A stretch of DNA of 64,000 nucleotides from contig JALOAT010000009.1 of the NCBI GenBank assembly GCA_023228645.1, positions 1 to 64,000 on the forward strand, in the 5' to 3' direction. The notes under the pieces were generated by a model. That model was not told the origin of the DNA. It saw only the letters and a list, made by a program, of their open reading frames with translations, and made no database searches. The position numbers and the translations under genes were made by a program. This DNA comes from Gammaproteobacteria bacterium (GTDB lineage Bacteria > Pseudomonadota > Gammaproteobacteria > Thiohalomonadales > Thiohalomonadaceae). Positions 1-8,710 of the stretch are shown here, one piece after another (positions within the stretch are counted from its first letter, which is position 1; every line of letters starts with the position of its first letter).

Positions 1-247
1 CATTTCAACTCGACCAACAACTGCTCTTCCACCACCAAATCTGCGCGAAAACCCAATCCCAGATCGCGCCCTCTGTAGCTCACCGGAACAGCAACCTGGG
101 TCTTCGCCTCAAGGCCCGCCGCCTCCAGTTCCAGCGCCAGAGCCTGTTCGTAAACCGATTCAAGCAGCCCGGGCCAAGTTCCGTATGCACCCGTGTCGCC
201 GCCGTCAAAACAGCATCGATGATGCGGTCGTCGCATTCCTTCGCCAT
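1..247 (-). pseudogene. GxxExxY family protein, frameshifted and cut by the window edge
   Basis: The reverse strand from an ATG at 247 reads MAKECDDRIIDAVLTAATRV and reaches HTELGPG. The frame then breaks near 166-172, exactly where the family signature should follow. In the neighbouring frame the match resumes as LLESVYEQALALELEAAGLE and runs on through RGRDLGLGFRADLVVEEQLL to the edge. One missing base restores a continuous GxxExxY protein, a small family of unknown function common in environmental bacteria. The 3' part lies outside the window. It is either a pseudogene or a single-base sequencing error. Directly upstream of its start lies a repeat arm of the CCCCGTGTCCCCCGTG type that recurs elsewhere in this window. 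Confidence 0.75.
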
Positions 248-270
248 AACAATCCTTTGTCTTCCCCCCG

Positions 271-305
271 GGTTCCCCGTGTCCCCCGTGGTTAAAGCTT
301 TTTGC
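271..305. repeat. repeat arm, CACGGGGG flavour
   Basis: The arm contains CCCCGTGTCCCCCGTGGTTA followed by AAGCTTTTTGC. Nearly the same sequence recurs at 31013-31052, and its reverse complement at 29806-29845. It lies between the GxxExxY start codon and the pth stop codon. A partner arm, if present, would be left of the window, beyond the GxxExxY gene. Confidence 0.75.
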
Positions 306-314
306 CTTTCAACC

Positions 315-890
315 CTATCCAGAATGCAGCCGGTTCATGGCCTTCTGGAGTTCGCCGGCGGCGACCAGGGGGAGGACGTCGAGGGCCTGGTCCAGGGCGC
401 GTTCGATGAGTTCGCGGTCGGCGACGGGCGGTTTGCCGAGGACGTAGCCGGTGACTTGTTTGGCGTCGCCGGGGTGGCCGATGCCGAGGCGCAGGCGCTG
501 GAAGGTGTTGGTGCCGAGTTGGACGACGAGATCCCGCAATCCGTTATGACCGCCGTGGCCACCGCCTTGTTTCAGGCGCGCCTGGCCGGGCGGGAGGTCC
601 AGCTCATCGTGGGCGATGAGGATGGCTTCGGGGGGGATCTTGTAGAACCGGGCGAGCGCGGCGGTGGCCTGGCCGCTGCGGTTCATGTAGGTCATGGGCT
701 TGAGCAGCCAGATCTCGCGGCCATCGAGCCGGACCTTGGCCACTTCACCCTGGAACTTGCCTTCGTGACGGAAGTGGGCGCCCTCGCGGCGAGCGAGGGC
801 ATCCACGAACCAGAAGCCGGCGTTGTGCCGTGTGAGTTCGTACTGCGGACCCGGGTTACCGAGTCCGACGATGAGATCCACGGGCGGCAT
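315..890 (-). CDS. pth: peptidyl-tRNA hydrolase
   Basis: Cleaves the ester bond of peptidyl-tRNAs released from stalled ribosomes and recycles the tRNA in the cytoplasm. The protein is about 191 residues, the usual size. It opens with MPPVDLIVGLGNPGPQYE and has the catalytic His in TRHNAGF (H22, E. coli H20), the Asn of GNPG, and later KPMTYMN and HDELDLPPG motifs. I chose the ATG at 890 rather than an in-frame TTG at 905 because a GAGG sits nine bases before that ATG and nothing suitable precedes the TTG. It follows rplY by 30 bases on the same strand, the usual ctc-pth pair, so the two are probably cotranscribed. Confidence 0.97.
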   Translation of the reverse strand: MPPVDLIVGLGNPGPQYELTRHNAGFWFVDALARREGAHFRHEGKFQGEVAKVRLDGREIWLLKPMTYMNRSGQATAALARFYKIPPEAILIAHDELDLPPGQARLKQGGGHGGHNGLRDLVVQLGTNTFQRLRLGIGHPGDAKQVTGYVLGKPPVADRELIERALDQALDVLPLVAAGELQKAMNRLHSG

Positions 891-920
891 GAACGCCGGC
901 CTCAACGCGCGACAGACGGC

Positions 921-1547
921 TTAGCCGGCGGCCTGCTCGCCTTCGGCAGGGGCGGCCTCTTCGGCGGCGCCGCGCGGCGCGTGCAGGGCCGCGACCGGCA
1001 GGTCGGAACCGTGCGTCAGGGCCACCAGTTCCACGCCCTTGCCGACCTTCAGGTCGGACAGGTGAATGGTCTGGCCGAGTTCCATGCCGGACAGGTCCAC
1101 TTCAATGAACTCGGGCAGGTTTTTGGGCAGGCAGGTGATTTCCACTTCCGCCAGGGCATGGGCAATGGAGCCGCCACCGATCTTGACGCCGGGGGCCACG
1201 TCACCGCCCACGAAGTGCAGCGGCACGTTCAAGCGCAGCTTCTCGGAGGCGCTCACGCGCTGGAAATCGGCGTGCAGCAGAATGGGCTTGGCAGGATGGC
1301 GTTGCAGATCCTTCAGCACCGCCTGTTCGGTCTTGCCGCCCAGCTTGATGGTGAGGATGTGCGAGTAGAACGCCTCGTGCTTGAGGTGGTTCATCATCTC
1401 GTTGTGGTCGAGCAGGACCGAAACGGCCTCCTTGTGCGCACCATAGATGACGCCCGGGATCTTACCCTCGCGACGCAGGCGGCGGCTCGCACCCTTCCCC
1501 ATGTCGCTGCGGGCTTCCGCGGTAACGACGAAATCGACTTTGGACAT
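921..1547 (-). CDS. rplY: 50S ribosomal protein L25 / general stress protein Ctc
   Basis: Binds 5S rRNA in the large ribosomal subunit. At 208 residues it is the long Ctc form: an N-terminal L25 domain (about 1-95, starting MSKVDFVVTAEARSDMGKGA) followed by the TL5/Ctc C-terminal beta domain, then an Ala/Glu-rich tail typical of this version. A clear AGGAG precedes the ATG. It lies upstream of pth and downstream of prs on the same strand, the common prs-rplY-pth order. Confidence 0.97.
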   Translation of the reverse strand: MSKVDFVVTAEARSDMGKGASRRLRREGKIPGVIYGAHKEAVSVLLDHNEMMNHLKHEAFYSHILTIKLGGKTEQAVLKDLQRHPAKPILLHADFQRVSASEKLRLNVPLHFVGGDVAPGVKIGGGSIAHALAEVEITCLPKNLPEFIEVDLSGMELGQTIHLSDLKVGKGVELVALTHGSDLPVAALHAPRGAAEEAAPAEGEQAAG

Positions 1548-1652
1548 TGTGTTTCTCCTGAGTAAAAGACGGCCTCTCGGCCGTGGTTCACCGCCTCGCC
1601 CGCGACCAGGCTTGGCGGAATTCGGTCAGGCAGCGCGCGAGCGCGCCGGCCA

Positions 1653-2603
1653 TCAATCCATGTACAAAGAGCTCACCGACTCCTCATTGTTGATGCGACG
1701 CATGGTCTCGGCCAGCATCTCCGCAATGCTCACCTGACGGATGCGCTTGCAGGCGCGCACGGCAGGGCGTAGCGGAATGGTGTCGGTAACGACCAGCTCG
1801 TCGATCTGCGAATTCTCGATGTTCTCGATGGCGGGGCCGGACAGCACCGGGTGGGTGATGTAGGCCTTGACCTTGGCGGCGCCGTGCTCCTTGAGGGCGG
1901 CGGCGGCCTGGCACAGGGTGCCGGCGGTGTCGACCAGGTCGTCCACCAGGATGCAGGTGCGGTCGCGCACGTCGCCGATGATGTGCATCACCTGCGCCAC
2001 GTTGGCGCGCGGACGGCGCTTGTCGATGATGGCGAGGTCCGCGTCGTCGAGGCGCTTGGCCAGAGCGCGGGCGCGCACCACGCCGCCCACGTCGGGCGAC
2101 ACCACCATCACGTTCGGGTCACGGGCGCGCCAGATATCGGACAGCAGGATGGGCGACGAATAGACGTTGTCCACCGGGATGTCGAAAAAGCCCTGGATCT
2201 GATCCGCATGCAGGTCGACGGTGAGCATGCGGTTCACGCCCACGATGGTGAGCATATTGGCCACCACCTTGGCGGTGATGGGCACGCGCGCGGAACGCGG
2301 GCGGCGGTCCTGGCGGGCGTAACCGAAGTAGGGAACCACAGCGGTGATGCGGCCGGCGGAGGCGCGGCGCATGGCGTCCACCATCACCATCAGTTCCATG
2401 AGGTTGTCGTTGGTGGGGGCGCAGGTGGGCTGGACGATGAACACGTGCTTGCCGCGCACGTTCTCGAGAATTTCCACCATGATCTCGCCATCGCTGAAGC
2501 GGCCCACGACGGCCTTGCCGAGCGGCATGCCAAGGTGGGTGGCGATATCTTGTGCAAGCTGCGGGTTGGAATTGCCCGCAAACACCATCATGTCGGAAAC
2601 CAT
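1653..2603 (-). CDS. prs: ribose-phosphate pyrophosphokinase
   Basis: Makes PRPP from ribose 5-phosphate and ATP, feeding purine, pyrimidine, histidine, tryptophan and NAD synthesis. Its 316 residues match the class I enzyme length. Visible motifs are FAGNSNPQLAQ at the N-terminus, the ATP loop FSDGEIMVEI, the divalent-cation region around VDLHADQIQGFF, and the PRPP loop VDDLVDTAGTLC. The start at 2603 has GAGGGG upstream. A second in-frame ATG four codons in is possible. It lies just downstream of the tRNA-Gln gene on the same strand. Confidence 0.97.
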   Translation of the reverse strand: MVSDMMVFAGNSNPQLAQDIATHLGMPLGKAVVGRFSDGEIMVEILENVRGKHVFIVQPTCAPTNDNLMELMVMVDAMRRASAGRITAVVPYFGYARQDRRPRSARVPITAKVVANMLTIVGVNRMLTVDLHADQIQGFFDIPVDNVYSSPILLSDIWRARDPNVMVVSPDVGGVVRARALAKRLDDADLAIIDKRRPRANVAQVMHIIGDVRDRTCILVDDLVDTAGTLCQAAAALKEHGAAKVKAYITHPVLSGPAIENIENSQIDELVVTDTIPLRPAVRACKRIRQVSIAEMLAETMRRINNEESVSSLYMD

Positions 2604-2614
2604 GGCCCCTCTGT

Positions 2615-2700
2615 CGACGTGACGCGTTTTTGACGTGAGACGTAAGCGTGAAGCATCAAGCGCCGGCGAGTGGCTTCCGTATCACGTTTCTCGGTAAACA
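2615..2700. repeat. degenerate inverted repeat, GTGAGGC-like flavour
   Basis: The spacer between tRNA-Gln and prs contains GACGTGACGCG, GACGTGAGACG and AAGCGTGAAGC. A weaker opposed partner, GCTTCCGTATCACGTTTCTC, lies near 2670-2700. The units resemble those in the clearer element between mreB and mreC. Any prs promoter or leader lies in the same stretch, so the repeat assignment is tentative. Confidence 0.35.
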
Positions 2701-2722
2701 CTTAACGCTCAACACACCGAAA

Positions 2723-2797
2723 TGGCTGGGGCGCCAGGATTCGAACCTGGGAATGCTGGAATCAAAATCCAGTGCCTTACCGCTTGGCGACGCCCCA
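2723..2797 (-). tRNA. tRNA-Gln (TTG anticodon)
   Basis: The reverse strand folds as a complete tRNA. The acceptor 5' strand TGGGGCG pairs with CGCCCCA, followed by G and an encoded CCA end. The anticodon loop is GGATTTTGATCC with anticodon TTG, and the T-arm contains GGTTCGAATCC. At 75 nt including CCA it is a normal size. A single tRNA-Gln between ispE and prs is the standard arrangement in many gammaproteobacteria. Confidence 0.97.
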
Positions 2798-2855
2798 AAA
2801 AAACGAAATGCGAATATCGAACCCGGCGATCGGCGCCTTGCGGCGCTCGCCGGGC

Positions 2856-3707
2856 TCAAGATTCGCAACTCTCCAGTCGCGCCACGAGTGGCGAGCGGTT
2901 GCGTCCGCGGGCGACGAAACCGTCGAGCCCGGAGGGACGTGCCGCCAGCGTTTCTCGCGCAGCGCCTTCGTCCTCGAATGCGGCAAAAATGCAGGCCCCG
3001 GTGCCTGTCATGCGTGCCGGCGCGCGTGTAGCGAGCCAGTCGAGCGCCATAGCCACCTGGGGGTATTTGCGCCGCACCACGGGTTCGCAGACATTGCCCG
3101 CTGCCCCGTGAAGAAAGTCGCGTATTGTGATGGGCGCACAATGGCGTGTCAATTCAGGGTCGCCGAACACCTCGGCCGTGGCGATGCTCACGGCGGGCAT
3201 CAGCACCACGAACCACGGCTCCGGCAGGCTCACGGGTTGCAGGCGTTCGCCCACGCCCTCGGCCCACGCCGCGTGGCCGCGCACGAATACCGGCACGTCG
3301 GCGCCGAGGCGCAGGCCAAGGCCCGCCAGCGTATCGATGGACAGCCCGAGCCCCCACAACCGGTTGAGTGCGACCAATGTAGTGGCGGCATCGGAACTGC
3401 CCCCGCCGAGGCCACCGCCCATGGGCAGGTGTTTCTCCACGCGGATGTCGACGCCGCCGCGGTAACCGGTTTCTGCCTTGAGCAGTTGCGCGGCGCGCAC
3501 CACCAGGTCCTGCTGCGGGGGTACGCCGGGCAGGTCGGAAAGACGCTGCACGCGATCTGCGTCATGAAGAACAAAGTGCAGCCAGTCGCAGTGGTCCACA
3601 AATTGGAACACGCTCTGCAGCAGGTGATAGCCGTCGGCGCGCCGGCCGACGATATGCAGGAACAGGTTGAGCTTGGCCGGCGCCGGCCAGGGACGATCAG
3701 CCGCCAT
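2856..3707 (-). CDS. ispE: 4-diphosphocytidyl-2-C-methyl-D-erythritol kinase
   Basis: Phosphorylates CDP-methylerythritol in the MEP pathway to isopentenyl diphosphate. The protein is 283 residues, the same as E. coli IspE. It is a GHMP kinase: PAKLNLFLHIVGRRADGYHL near the N-terminus carries the catalytic Lys and the DGYHLL substrate loop, and the ATP loop is PMGGGLGGGSSDAA. I chose the ATG at 3707, giving MAADRPWPAPAKLNLF, which overlaps the end of lolB by 11 bases. A longer reading to 3770 adds an unlikely Cys/Trp-rich extension. The lolB-ispE-tRNA-prs order is conserved. Confidence 0.96.
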   Translation of the reverse strand: MAADRPWPAPAKLNLFLHIVGRRADGYHLLQSVFQFVDHCDWLHFVLHDADRVQRLSDLPGVPPQQDLVVRAAQLLKAETGYRGGVDIRVEKHLPMGGGLGGGSSDAATTLVALNRLWGLGLSIDTLAGLGLRLGADVPVFVRGHAAWAEGVGERLQPVSLPEPWFVVLMPAVSIATAEVFGDPELTRHCAPITIRDFLHGAAGNVCEPVVRRKYPQVAMALDWLATRAPARMTGTGACIFAAFEDEGAARETLAARPSGLDGFVARGRNRSPLVARLESCES

Positions 3708-4335
3708 GGTGTGTGGCGATCCGCTCCGGCAGCAATTCCCAGCGCCGTACCACCAGGCGCACCTCGGCATCCTCGGCGCTGGCCATCAGACGCCCGGGCA
3801 CCTGCACGCCGTTGTGCTCGTCGCGGTAACGGTCGAAGCGGATGGTCCAGCCGTTTTGCTGCAAGCGGGCGAGCCGCCCCTGGTCATCGAGCACCCAGGA
3901 CGCCGGCATGTCGGGTGCCGGCAGGCCGAGCGCCCACCAGCGCAGGGACTCCACCGGGATCCACCAGCCCGTCTGCTGGTAGAGCAGCCAGCTCGGGTCG
4001 GCGTCGCGCAGCCGTTCGCCGTCCACGGTGAGGGTGGCGCCCTCACGATCGCCGTTCAGGCGCACGGCCCCGGATCCCAGCGGGCCGGAGAGGCGGATAT
4101 CGAAGACATCGTCGCGCTGGCGCCAGTCCACCCGGCCCTGGCCACCGTCACCGCGTGCCTCGACGGCCAGGTTGCCGTTCAGGCGCCAGGCCGAGACCTT
4201 GGCGAGGGTGGCACGATGCTGCGCCCAGGCCGCCTCCGCATCGGCCACCGGCGGGCGGGTCGGGGCCGGCGCGCAGCCCGTCAGCGCGAGTATCGCCAGC
4301 GCGGCGAGGGGGATGACGGAACGGCCGGGCTTCAC
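3697..4335 (-). CDS. lolB: outer-membrane lipoprotein localisation protein LolB
   Basis: Receives lipoproteins from periplasmic LolA and inserts them into the inner leaflet of the outer membrane. Its 212 residues begin with a lipoprotein signal peptide ending in the lipobox LTGC (Cys near residue 21). The mature part has the beta-sheet features of the family (AWRLNGNLAVEARGDGGQGR and LSGPLGSGAVRL). The start overlaps the end of the TPR lipoprotein gene by four bases, and the end overlaps ispE, so the three genes are translationally coupled. Confidence 0.93.
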   Translation of the reverse strand: MKPGRSVIPLAALAILALTGCAPAPTRPPVADAEAAWAQHRATLAKVSAWRLNGNLAVEARGDGGQGRVDWRQRDDVFDIRLSGPLGSGAVRLNGDREGATLTVDGERLRDADPSWLLYQQTGWWIPVESLRWWALGLPAPDMPASWVLDDQGRLARLQQNGWTIRFDRYRDEHNGVQVPGRLMASAEDAEVRLVVRRWELLPERIATHHGG

Positions 4336-6077
4336 CGGGTCAGCCGCTCGATAACGTCCAGCAGCAGGCGATTGCCGGGGGCGAGCCTGAGGGCCTCGTT
4401 CCAGACCTGCCGTGCCTCGGAAGACCGGCCTGTGGTCCAGTACAGCTCACCGAGGTGGGCGGCCACTTCCGGGTCCTTGAAGGCCGTCGCGGCCTTTTGC
4501 AAGTAGGTCTCGGCTTCCGCGTAGCGGCCCAGGCGGAACATCACCCAGCCCATGCTGTCGTTGATGGCCGGGTCATCCGGGTGCTGCGCCAGGGCCTGGC
4601 GGATGTAACCGAGCGCTTCTTCATAGCGTTCCGTGCGATCCGCGAGCGTGTAGCCGAGGGCATTGAGTGCCTGGGCATTCTCTGGATCGGCCTGCAGGAT
4701 GCGGCGCAGGTCCTGTTCGAGGATGTCCAGCCGGTCCAGGCGTTCGGCGGCCATGGCGCGGGCGTAGAGCAGGTCCGGGTTGTCGGGGGAGGCATGCAGG
4801 CCGGCACTCAGCACTTCCATGGCCTCAGGATAGCGCTCCAGTTCGCGCAGCATCTCGCCCTCGGCCAGGAGCAGGTTGATCTGCTCTTCCGGGAATTGGT
4901 CGCGCAGGCCGCGCAGATGGGCCCGCCCGGCGTCGACACCCTGGGTGCGCGCCTTGAGCAGGCCGGCGCGGACCTGGGCCTCGAACAGGTTCGGCCCGTC
5001 CGCCACCGCCCCGTACCAGCGCATGGCCTCGTCGTGGTCCTTGCGTGACTCAGCGATCTGGCCGAGGGCGAAGGCGGCCGCGTCGTTGTGCTGACCATCC
5101 GCAAGCAGGCGCCGGAATTCCCGCTCCGCGGCGGGGAGATCGCCGAGCTGCATGGCCAGCAGCCCGAGCGCATAGGCCACTTCGGCGTTGTCCGGCAGCT
5201 GCCGGGCGAGGGTCGCGAATTCGCTGCGGGCCGTGTCGAAACGGCGTTCCTCCACCAGGAACTTGGCATAGGACAGCCGCAGCCCGGCGTCGTCGGGCGC
5301 CGCCTTCACGGCGCGTGCATAGGCGGTGATGGCCTCGGCGGCCCGGCCGGTGTGGCGCAGGATGTTGGACTTCAGCACCCAGGCACGGGCCGCGTCCGGC
5401 TGCCGTTCCAGCAGGGCGTCCACGCTCGCCAGCGCGGTGTCGTGCCGGCCGAGCAGGAAGGCCATCTGCGCATGGGCAAAGAGCGCGTTCGGGTCTTCGC
5501 GGCGCTCCGCGATGAGCTGCTCCAGCAGGGCCATGGCCTGGGCCTTGTCCGCATCCCGGCTCAATAGGTTGACGATGGCCTGGAACCCCTGGCCGCTGTC
5601 CGGTGCCGCGCCGAGCACGTAGTTCAGGTGGGCGACGGCGTCTTGGGCACGCCCCAGGTGGATGAGCAGCGCCGCGAGAGACTGGCGCGCCTCGAGGTCT
5701 TCGGGGGCCAGTTCCACCCACAATTCGGCACCCTCGAGGGCCTTTTCCTGATCGCGGGCATATACTGCGATACGCACAGCCCGCTTCGTCACCCGCGGGT
5801 CACGGGTCTCCCACGCCGCACGCAGGTAGTTGTCGGCCGCCAGCAGGAGTTCGCCCCGTTGCAGCGCAATTTCCGCGGCCAGCAGGTCATACATCAAGGT
5901 GGGGGTGAGATCGTAGTCCGGCAGTGGAACGGGCGGCGCCGCGAGCGTGGCGGGCGCCGGTTGTGCCGCCGGGGGGGATGAGGCGGCGGGCACGACGGCG
6001 GTGGTCGGACCACGCATGCTGCTGCAACCGGCCAGCAACGCCGCGGCAAGGAGAGCGGAAGAGCGCAGTCGAATCAT
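4332..6077 (-). CDS. tetratricopeptide-repeat lipoprotein
   Basis: The protein has 581 residues. A signal peptide with lipobox LAGC (MIRLRSSALLAAALLAGCSS) is followed by a Pro/Ala-rich linker, and from about residue 50 to the C-terminus by an almost unbroken series of TPR units with the usual W/L-G-Y-A-P spacing, for example around ALNALGYTLADRTERYEEAL. It is predicted to be membrane-anchored in the periplasm as a protein-interaction scaffold. It heads the lolB-ispE-prs-rplY-pth strand, a position where many gammaproteobacteria carry such a TPR gene. Its specific partner is unknown. Confidence 0.9.
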   Translation of the reverse strand: MIRLRSSALLAAALLAGCSSMRGPTTAVVPAASSPPAAQPAPATLAAPPVPLPDYDLTPTLMYDLLAAEIALQRGELLLAADNYLRAAWETRDPRVTKRAVRIAVYARDQEKALEGAELWVELAPEDLEARQSLAALLIHLGRAQDAVAHLNYVLGAAPDSGQGFQAIVNLLSRDADKAQAMALLEQLIAERREDPNALFAHAQMAFLLGRHDTALASVDALLERQPDAARAWVLKSNILRHTGRAAEAITAYARAVKAAPDDAGLRLSYAKFLVEERRFDTARSEFATLARQLPDNAEVAYALGLLAMQLGDLPAAEREFRRLLADGQHNDAAAFALGQIAESRKDHDEAMRWYGAVADGPNLFEAQVRAGLLKARTQGVDAGRAHLRGLRDQFPEEQINLLLAEGEMLRELERYPEAMEVLSAGLHASPDNPDLLYARAMAAERLDRLDILEQDLRRILQADPENAQALNALGYTLADRTERYEEALGYIRQALAQHPDDPAINDSMGWVMFRLGRYAEAETYLQKAATAFKDPEVAAHLGELYWTTGRSSEARQVWNEALRLAPGNRLLLDVIERLTR

Positions 6078-6233
6078 GGTAGTGAGAAACGGCGCCGTGC
6101 AGGCATGGTCATAAGCAGAGCAGACTATACCCGAGTTTCCATGTTTTTACCCTCGGGCGGAACGGCCTGACGACTTGATATCTATGGAAGCCATCACGCA
6201 GAATGGCGCTCTGTTCGCAGGTTTTATTGGCCC

Positions 6234-7496
6234 ATGGCTTTAGTCGCGCTCGGCATCAATCACAAAACCGCTCCGGTCGAAATCCGCGAAAGGGTCGCTT
6301 TTTCGCCGGATGCGGTGCCTGACGCCCTGCGCGAGCTTACGCAGCGCGGCACTATCGCCGAGGGCGCCATCCTCTCCACCTGCAACCGCATGGAACTCTA
6401 TTGCGGGCTGCCCGACGAAGGCATCGGCGAACTGGTGGCCTGGCTGGGCGAATTCCACAACCTGCGCCCGGCCGACATCGAGCCCTACATCTACGCCCAC
6501 CCCGATCACAGCGCCGTACGCCACATGCTGCGCGTGGCCAGCGGGCTGGACTCCCTGGTATTGGGCGAGCCGCAGATCCTCGGCCAGATGAAGCAGGCCT
6601 ACAGCCGTGCTCAGGACGCCGGCACTGTGGGTGTGTTGCTCAATCGCCTGTTCCAGCACACCTTCCAGGTGGCCAAGCAGGTGCGCACCGATACTGCCAT
6701 CGGTGCAAGCGCCGTGTCCGTCGCCTTCGCCGCCGTCAGCCTGGCGCGGCAGATCTTCAGCGACCTGCGCCGCCACACCGCCCTGCTGGTGGGCGCCGGC
6801 GAGACCATCGAGCTGGTGGCGCGTCACCTGCGCGAGAGCGGCATCGGCCGCATCATCGTGGCCAACCGCACCGTGGAGCGGGCCCATGCCCTGGCCGCCG
6901 AGTTCCACGGCTATGCCATCGGCCTGTCGGAAATCCCGGCCCATCTCCCGGAGGCCGATATCGTCATCTCCTCTACCGCGAGCCCGCTGCCCATCCTCGG
7001 CAAGGGTGCGGTGGAGAGCGCCATCCGCGCCCGCAAGCGCCGCCCCATGCTCATGGTGGACATCGCCGTGCCGCGCGACATCGAGCCCGAGGTGGCCGAG
7101 CTGGAAGACGTGTATCTCTATGCGGTGGACGACCTGCAGGAGATCATCCAGGAAAACCTGCGCTCACGGCAGGAAGCGGCCAAGCAGGCAGAAGGAATCA
7201 TCGACGTGCAGGTGAGTCATTTCATGGGCTGGCTCAAGTCCCTGCATGCCGTCGACACCATTTGTGCCTATCGCGAAAGCGCCGAGCTGTTGCGCGATCA
7301 GACGGTGGAGCGCGCGTTGCAGCAGATCAGGCACGGCAAGGCCGCCGAGGATGTGGTGCGCGAACTGGGGCGGCTACTGACCAACAAACTCACCCACGCG
7401 CCGTGCAGTCAGCTGCGGCGCGCCAGCTACGACGGCCGCAGCGCCCTGCTCGAGGCCGCCCGCGAGCTGTTCAACCTCAAGCCCAACGACAATTAG
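6234..7496 (+). CDS. hemA: glutamyl-tRNA reductase
   Basis: Reduces glutamyl-tRNA(Glu) to glutamate-1-semialdehyde, the first committed step of C5 tetrapyrrole synthesis. At 420 residues it is full length. The N-terminal catalytic domain has GINHKTAPVEIRER and the nucleophilic Cys50 in LSTCNRMELY. The NADPH domain is around LLVGAGETIELVARHLRESG, and a C-terminal helical dimerisation domain ends in LFNLKPNDN. It is divergent from the TPR lipoprotein across a 156-bp promoter region and is followed by prfA 63 bases downstream, the classic hemA-prfA order. Confidence 0.97.
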   Translation: MALVALGINHKTAPVEIRERVAFSPDAVPDALRELTQRGTIAEGAILSTCNRMELYCGLPDEGIGELVAWLGEFHNLRPADIEPYIYAHPDHSAVRHMLRVASGLDSLVLGEPQILGQMKQAYSRAQDAGTVGVLLNRLFQHTFQVAKQVRTDTAIGASAVSVAFAAVSLARQIFSDLRRHTALLVGAGETIELVARHLRESGIGRIIVANRTVERAHALAAEFHGYAIGLSEIPAHLPEADIVISSTASPLPILGKGAVESAIRARKRRPMLMVDIAVPRDIEPEVAELEDVYLYAVDDLQEIIQENLRSRQEAAKQAEGIIDVQVSHFMGWLKSLHAVDTICAYRESAELLRDQTVERALQQIRHGKAAEDVVRELGRLLTNKLTHAPCSQLRRASYDGRSALLEAARELFNLKPNDN

Positions 7497-7559
7497 CGCA
7501 CGCTGCGCCCACCGGACCGTTCCCGGCCCGGTGGTCGTGCGCGCGCCGGATTCGCCCAC

Positions 7560-8645
7560 GTGAAACCTTCCATACTCCGCAAGCTCGAAAACCTGGCCGA
7601 ACGTTTCGAGGAGATCAACGGCCTGCTGGCCGAATCATCCATCATCGCTGACCAGGAGCGCTTCCGTGCGCTCTCCAGGGAACACGCCCAGGTCGGTCCC
7701 GTGGTAGAGGCATTCGCGCGCTACCAGGGCACGCTCGGGGACATGGCGGCGGCCGAAGCCATGCTGAAGGACGCCGACCCGGACATGCGTGCCCTGGCTG
7801 AAGAGGAACTGCACGAGGCCAAACAGCGCCGGGAGTTGCAGGAGTTGGAATTGCAGAAGCTGCTGCTGCCCAAGGACCCCAACGACGAGCGCAACATCTT
7901 CCTGGAAGTGCGTGCCGGCACAGGCGGCGACGAGGCGGCGCTGTTCGCCGGCGACCTGTTCCGCATGTATGCGAAATACGCCGAGCGCCGCCGCTGGCAG
8001 GTGGAAATTATCAGCGAGAGCCTGGGCGAGCACGGCGGCTACAAGGAGATCATCGTGCGCCTCGCGGGTGCCGGCGCCTATTCGCGGCTCAAGTTCGAAT
8101 CGGGCGGCCACCGCGTGCAACGCGTGCCGGAGACCGAGGCGCAGGGGCGCATCCACACCTCCGCCTGCACCGTGGCGGTGATGCCAGAGGTGGACGAGGT
8201 CGAGGCCGTCGACATCAATCCTGCCGACCTGAAAGTCGATACCTACCGCGCCTCCGGGGCCGGCGGTCAGCACGTGAACCGCACCGAATCGGCCATCCGC
8301 ATCACCCACCTGCCCTCGGGCATCGTGGTGGAGTGCCAGGACGAACGCTCCCAGCACAAGAACCGCGCCCGCGCCATGTCGCTGCTTGCGTCCAAACTGC
8401 TTGCCGCGGAACAGGAAAAACAGCACAGCGAACAGGCCGCCACCCGCAAGCTGCTGGTGGGCAGCGGTGATCGCTCTGAACGCATCCGCACCTACAACTT
8501 CCCGCAGGGCCGGGTCACCGATCACCGCATCAATCTCACCCTCTACAAGCTCGAAATGGTGATGGAAGGCGACCTGGACCCGCTCATCGATCCGCTGGTG
8601 AATGAATACCAGGCCGATCAGTTGGCGGCGCTGGCGGCGGACTAA
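7560..8645 (+). CDS. prfA: peptide chain release factor 1
   Basis: Recognises UAA and UAG and triggers peptidyl-tRNA hydrolysis. The protein has 361 residues. The stop-codon-recognising PxT motif is PET in HRVQRVPETEAQGRIHTSAC, and the catalytic GGQ sits in SGAGGQHVNRTESAIR. It starts with GTG (MKPSILRKLE). Its usual partner, the GGQ methylase gene prmC, is not adjacent here: it starts 3.6 kb downstream, separated by a reverse-strand iron block. Confidence 0.97.
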   Translation: MKPSILRKLENLAERFEEINGLLAESSIIADQERFRALSREHAQVGPVVEAFARYQGTLGDMAAAEAMLKDADPDMRALAEEELHEAKQRRELQELELQKLLLPKDPNDERNIFLEVRAGTGGDEAALFAGDLFRMYAKYAERRRWQVEIISESLGEHGGYKEIIVRLAGAGAYSRLKFESGGHRVQRVPETEAQGRIHTSACTVAVMPEVDEVEAVDINPADLKVDTYRASGAGGQHVNRTESAIRITHLPSGIVVECQDERSQHKNRARAMSLLASKLLAAEQEKQHSEQAATRKLLVGSGDRSERIRTYNFPQGRVTDHRINLTLYKLEMVMEGDLDPLIDPLVNEYQADQLAALAAD

Positions 8646-8661
8646 CGCACGGTTACGCGCC

Positions 8662-8699
8662 TGACGGAGCGTAGCGAAACCGTCCCGCGATCCCGTCAG
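8662..8699. terminator. possible bidirectional terminator between prfA and dps
   Basis: Between the convergent ends of prfA and dps, CTGACGG (8662-8668) can pair with CCGTCAG (8693-8699) around a GC-rich loop. There is no strong T-run, so it could instead be a repeat remnant. Confidence 0.35.
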
Positions 8700-8710
8700 A
8701 CTTGTCGCAA

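Noticed and set aside
219..1565. Long plus-strand frame opposite pth and rplY
   Set aside because: It is the antisense shadow of two well-recognised genes, with His/Gly/Asp-rich composition and no family features.
3708..3770. Extended N-terminus for ispE
   Set aside because: The extra residues (MPRCAWWYGAGNCCRSG) are not family-like and lie over lolB; the ATG at 3707 gives the normal 283 residues.
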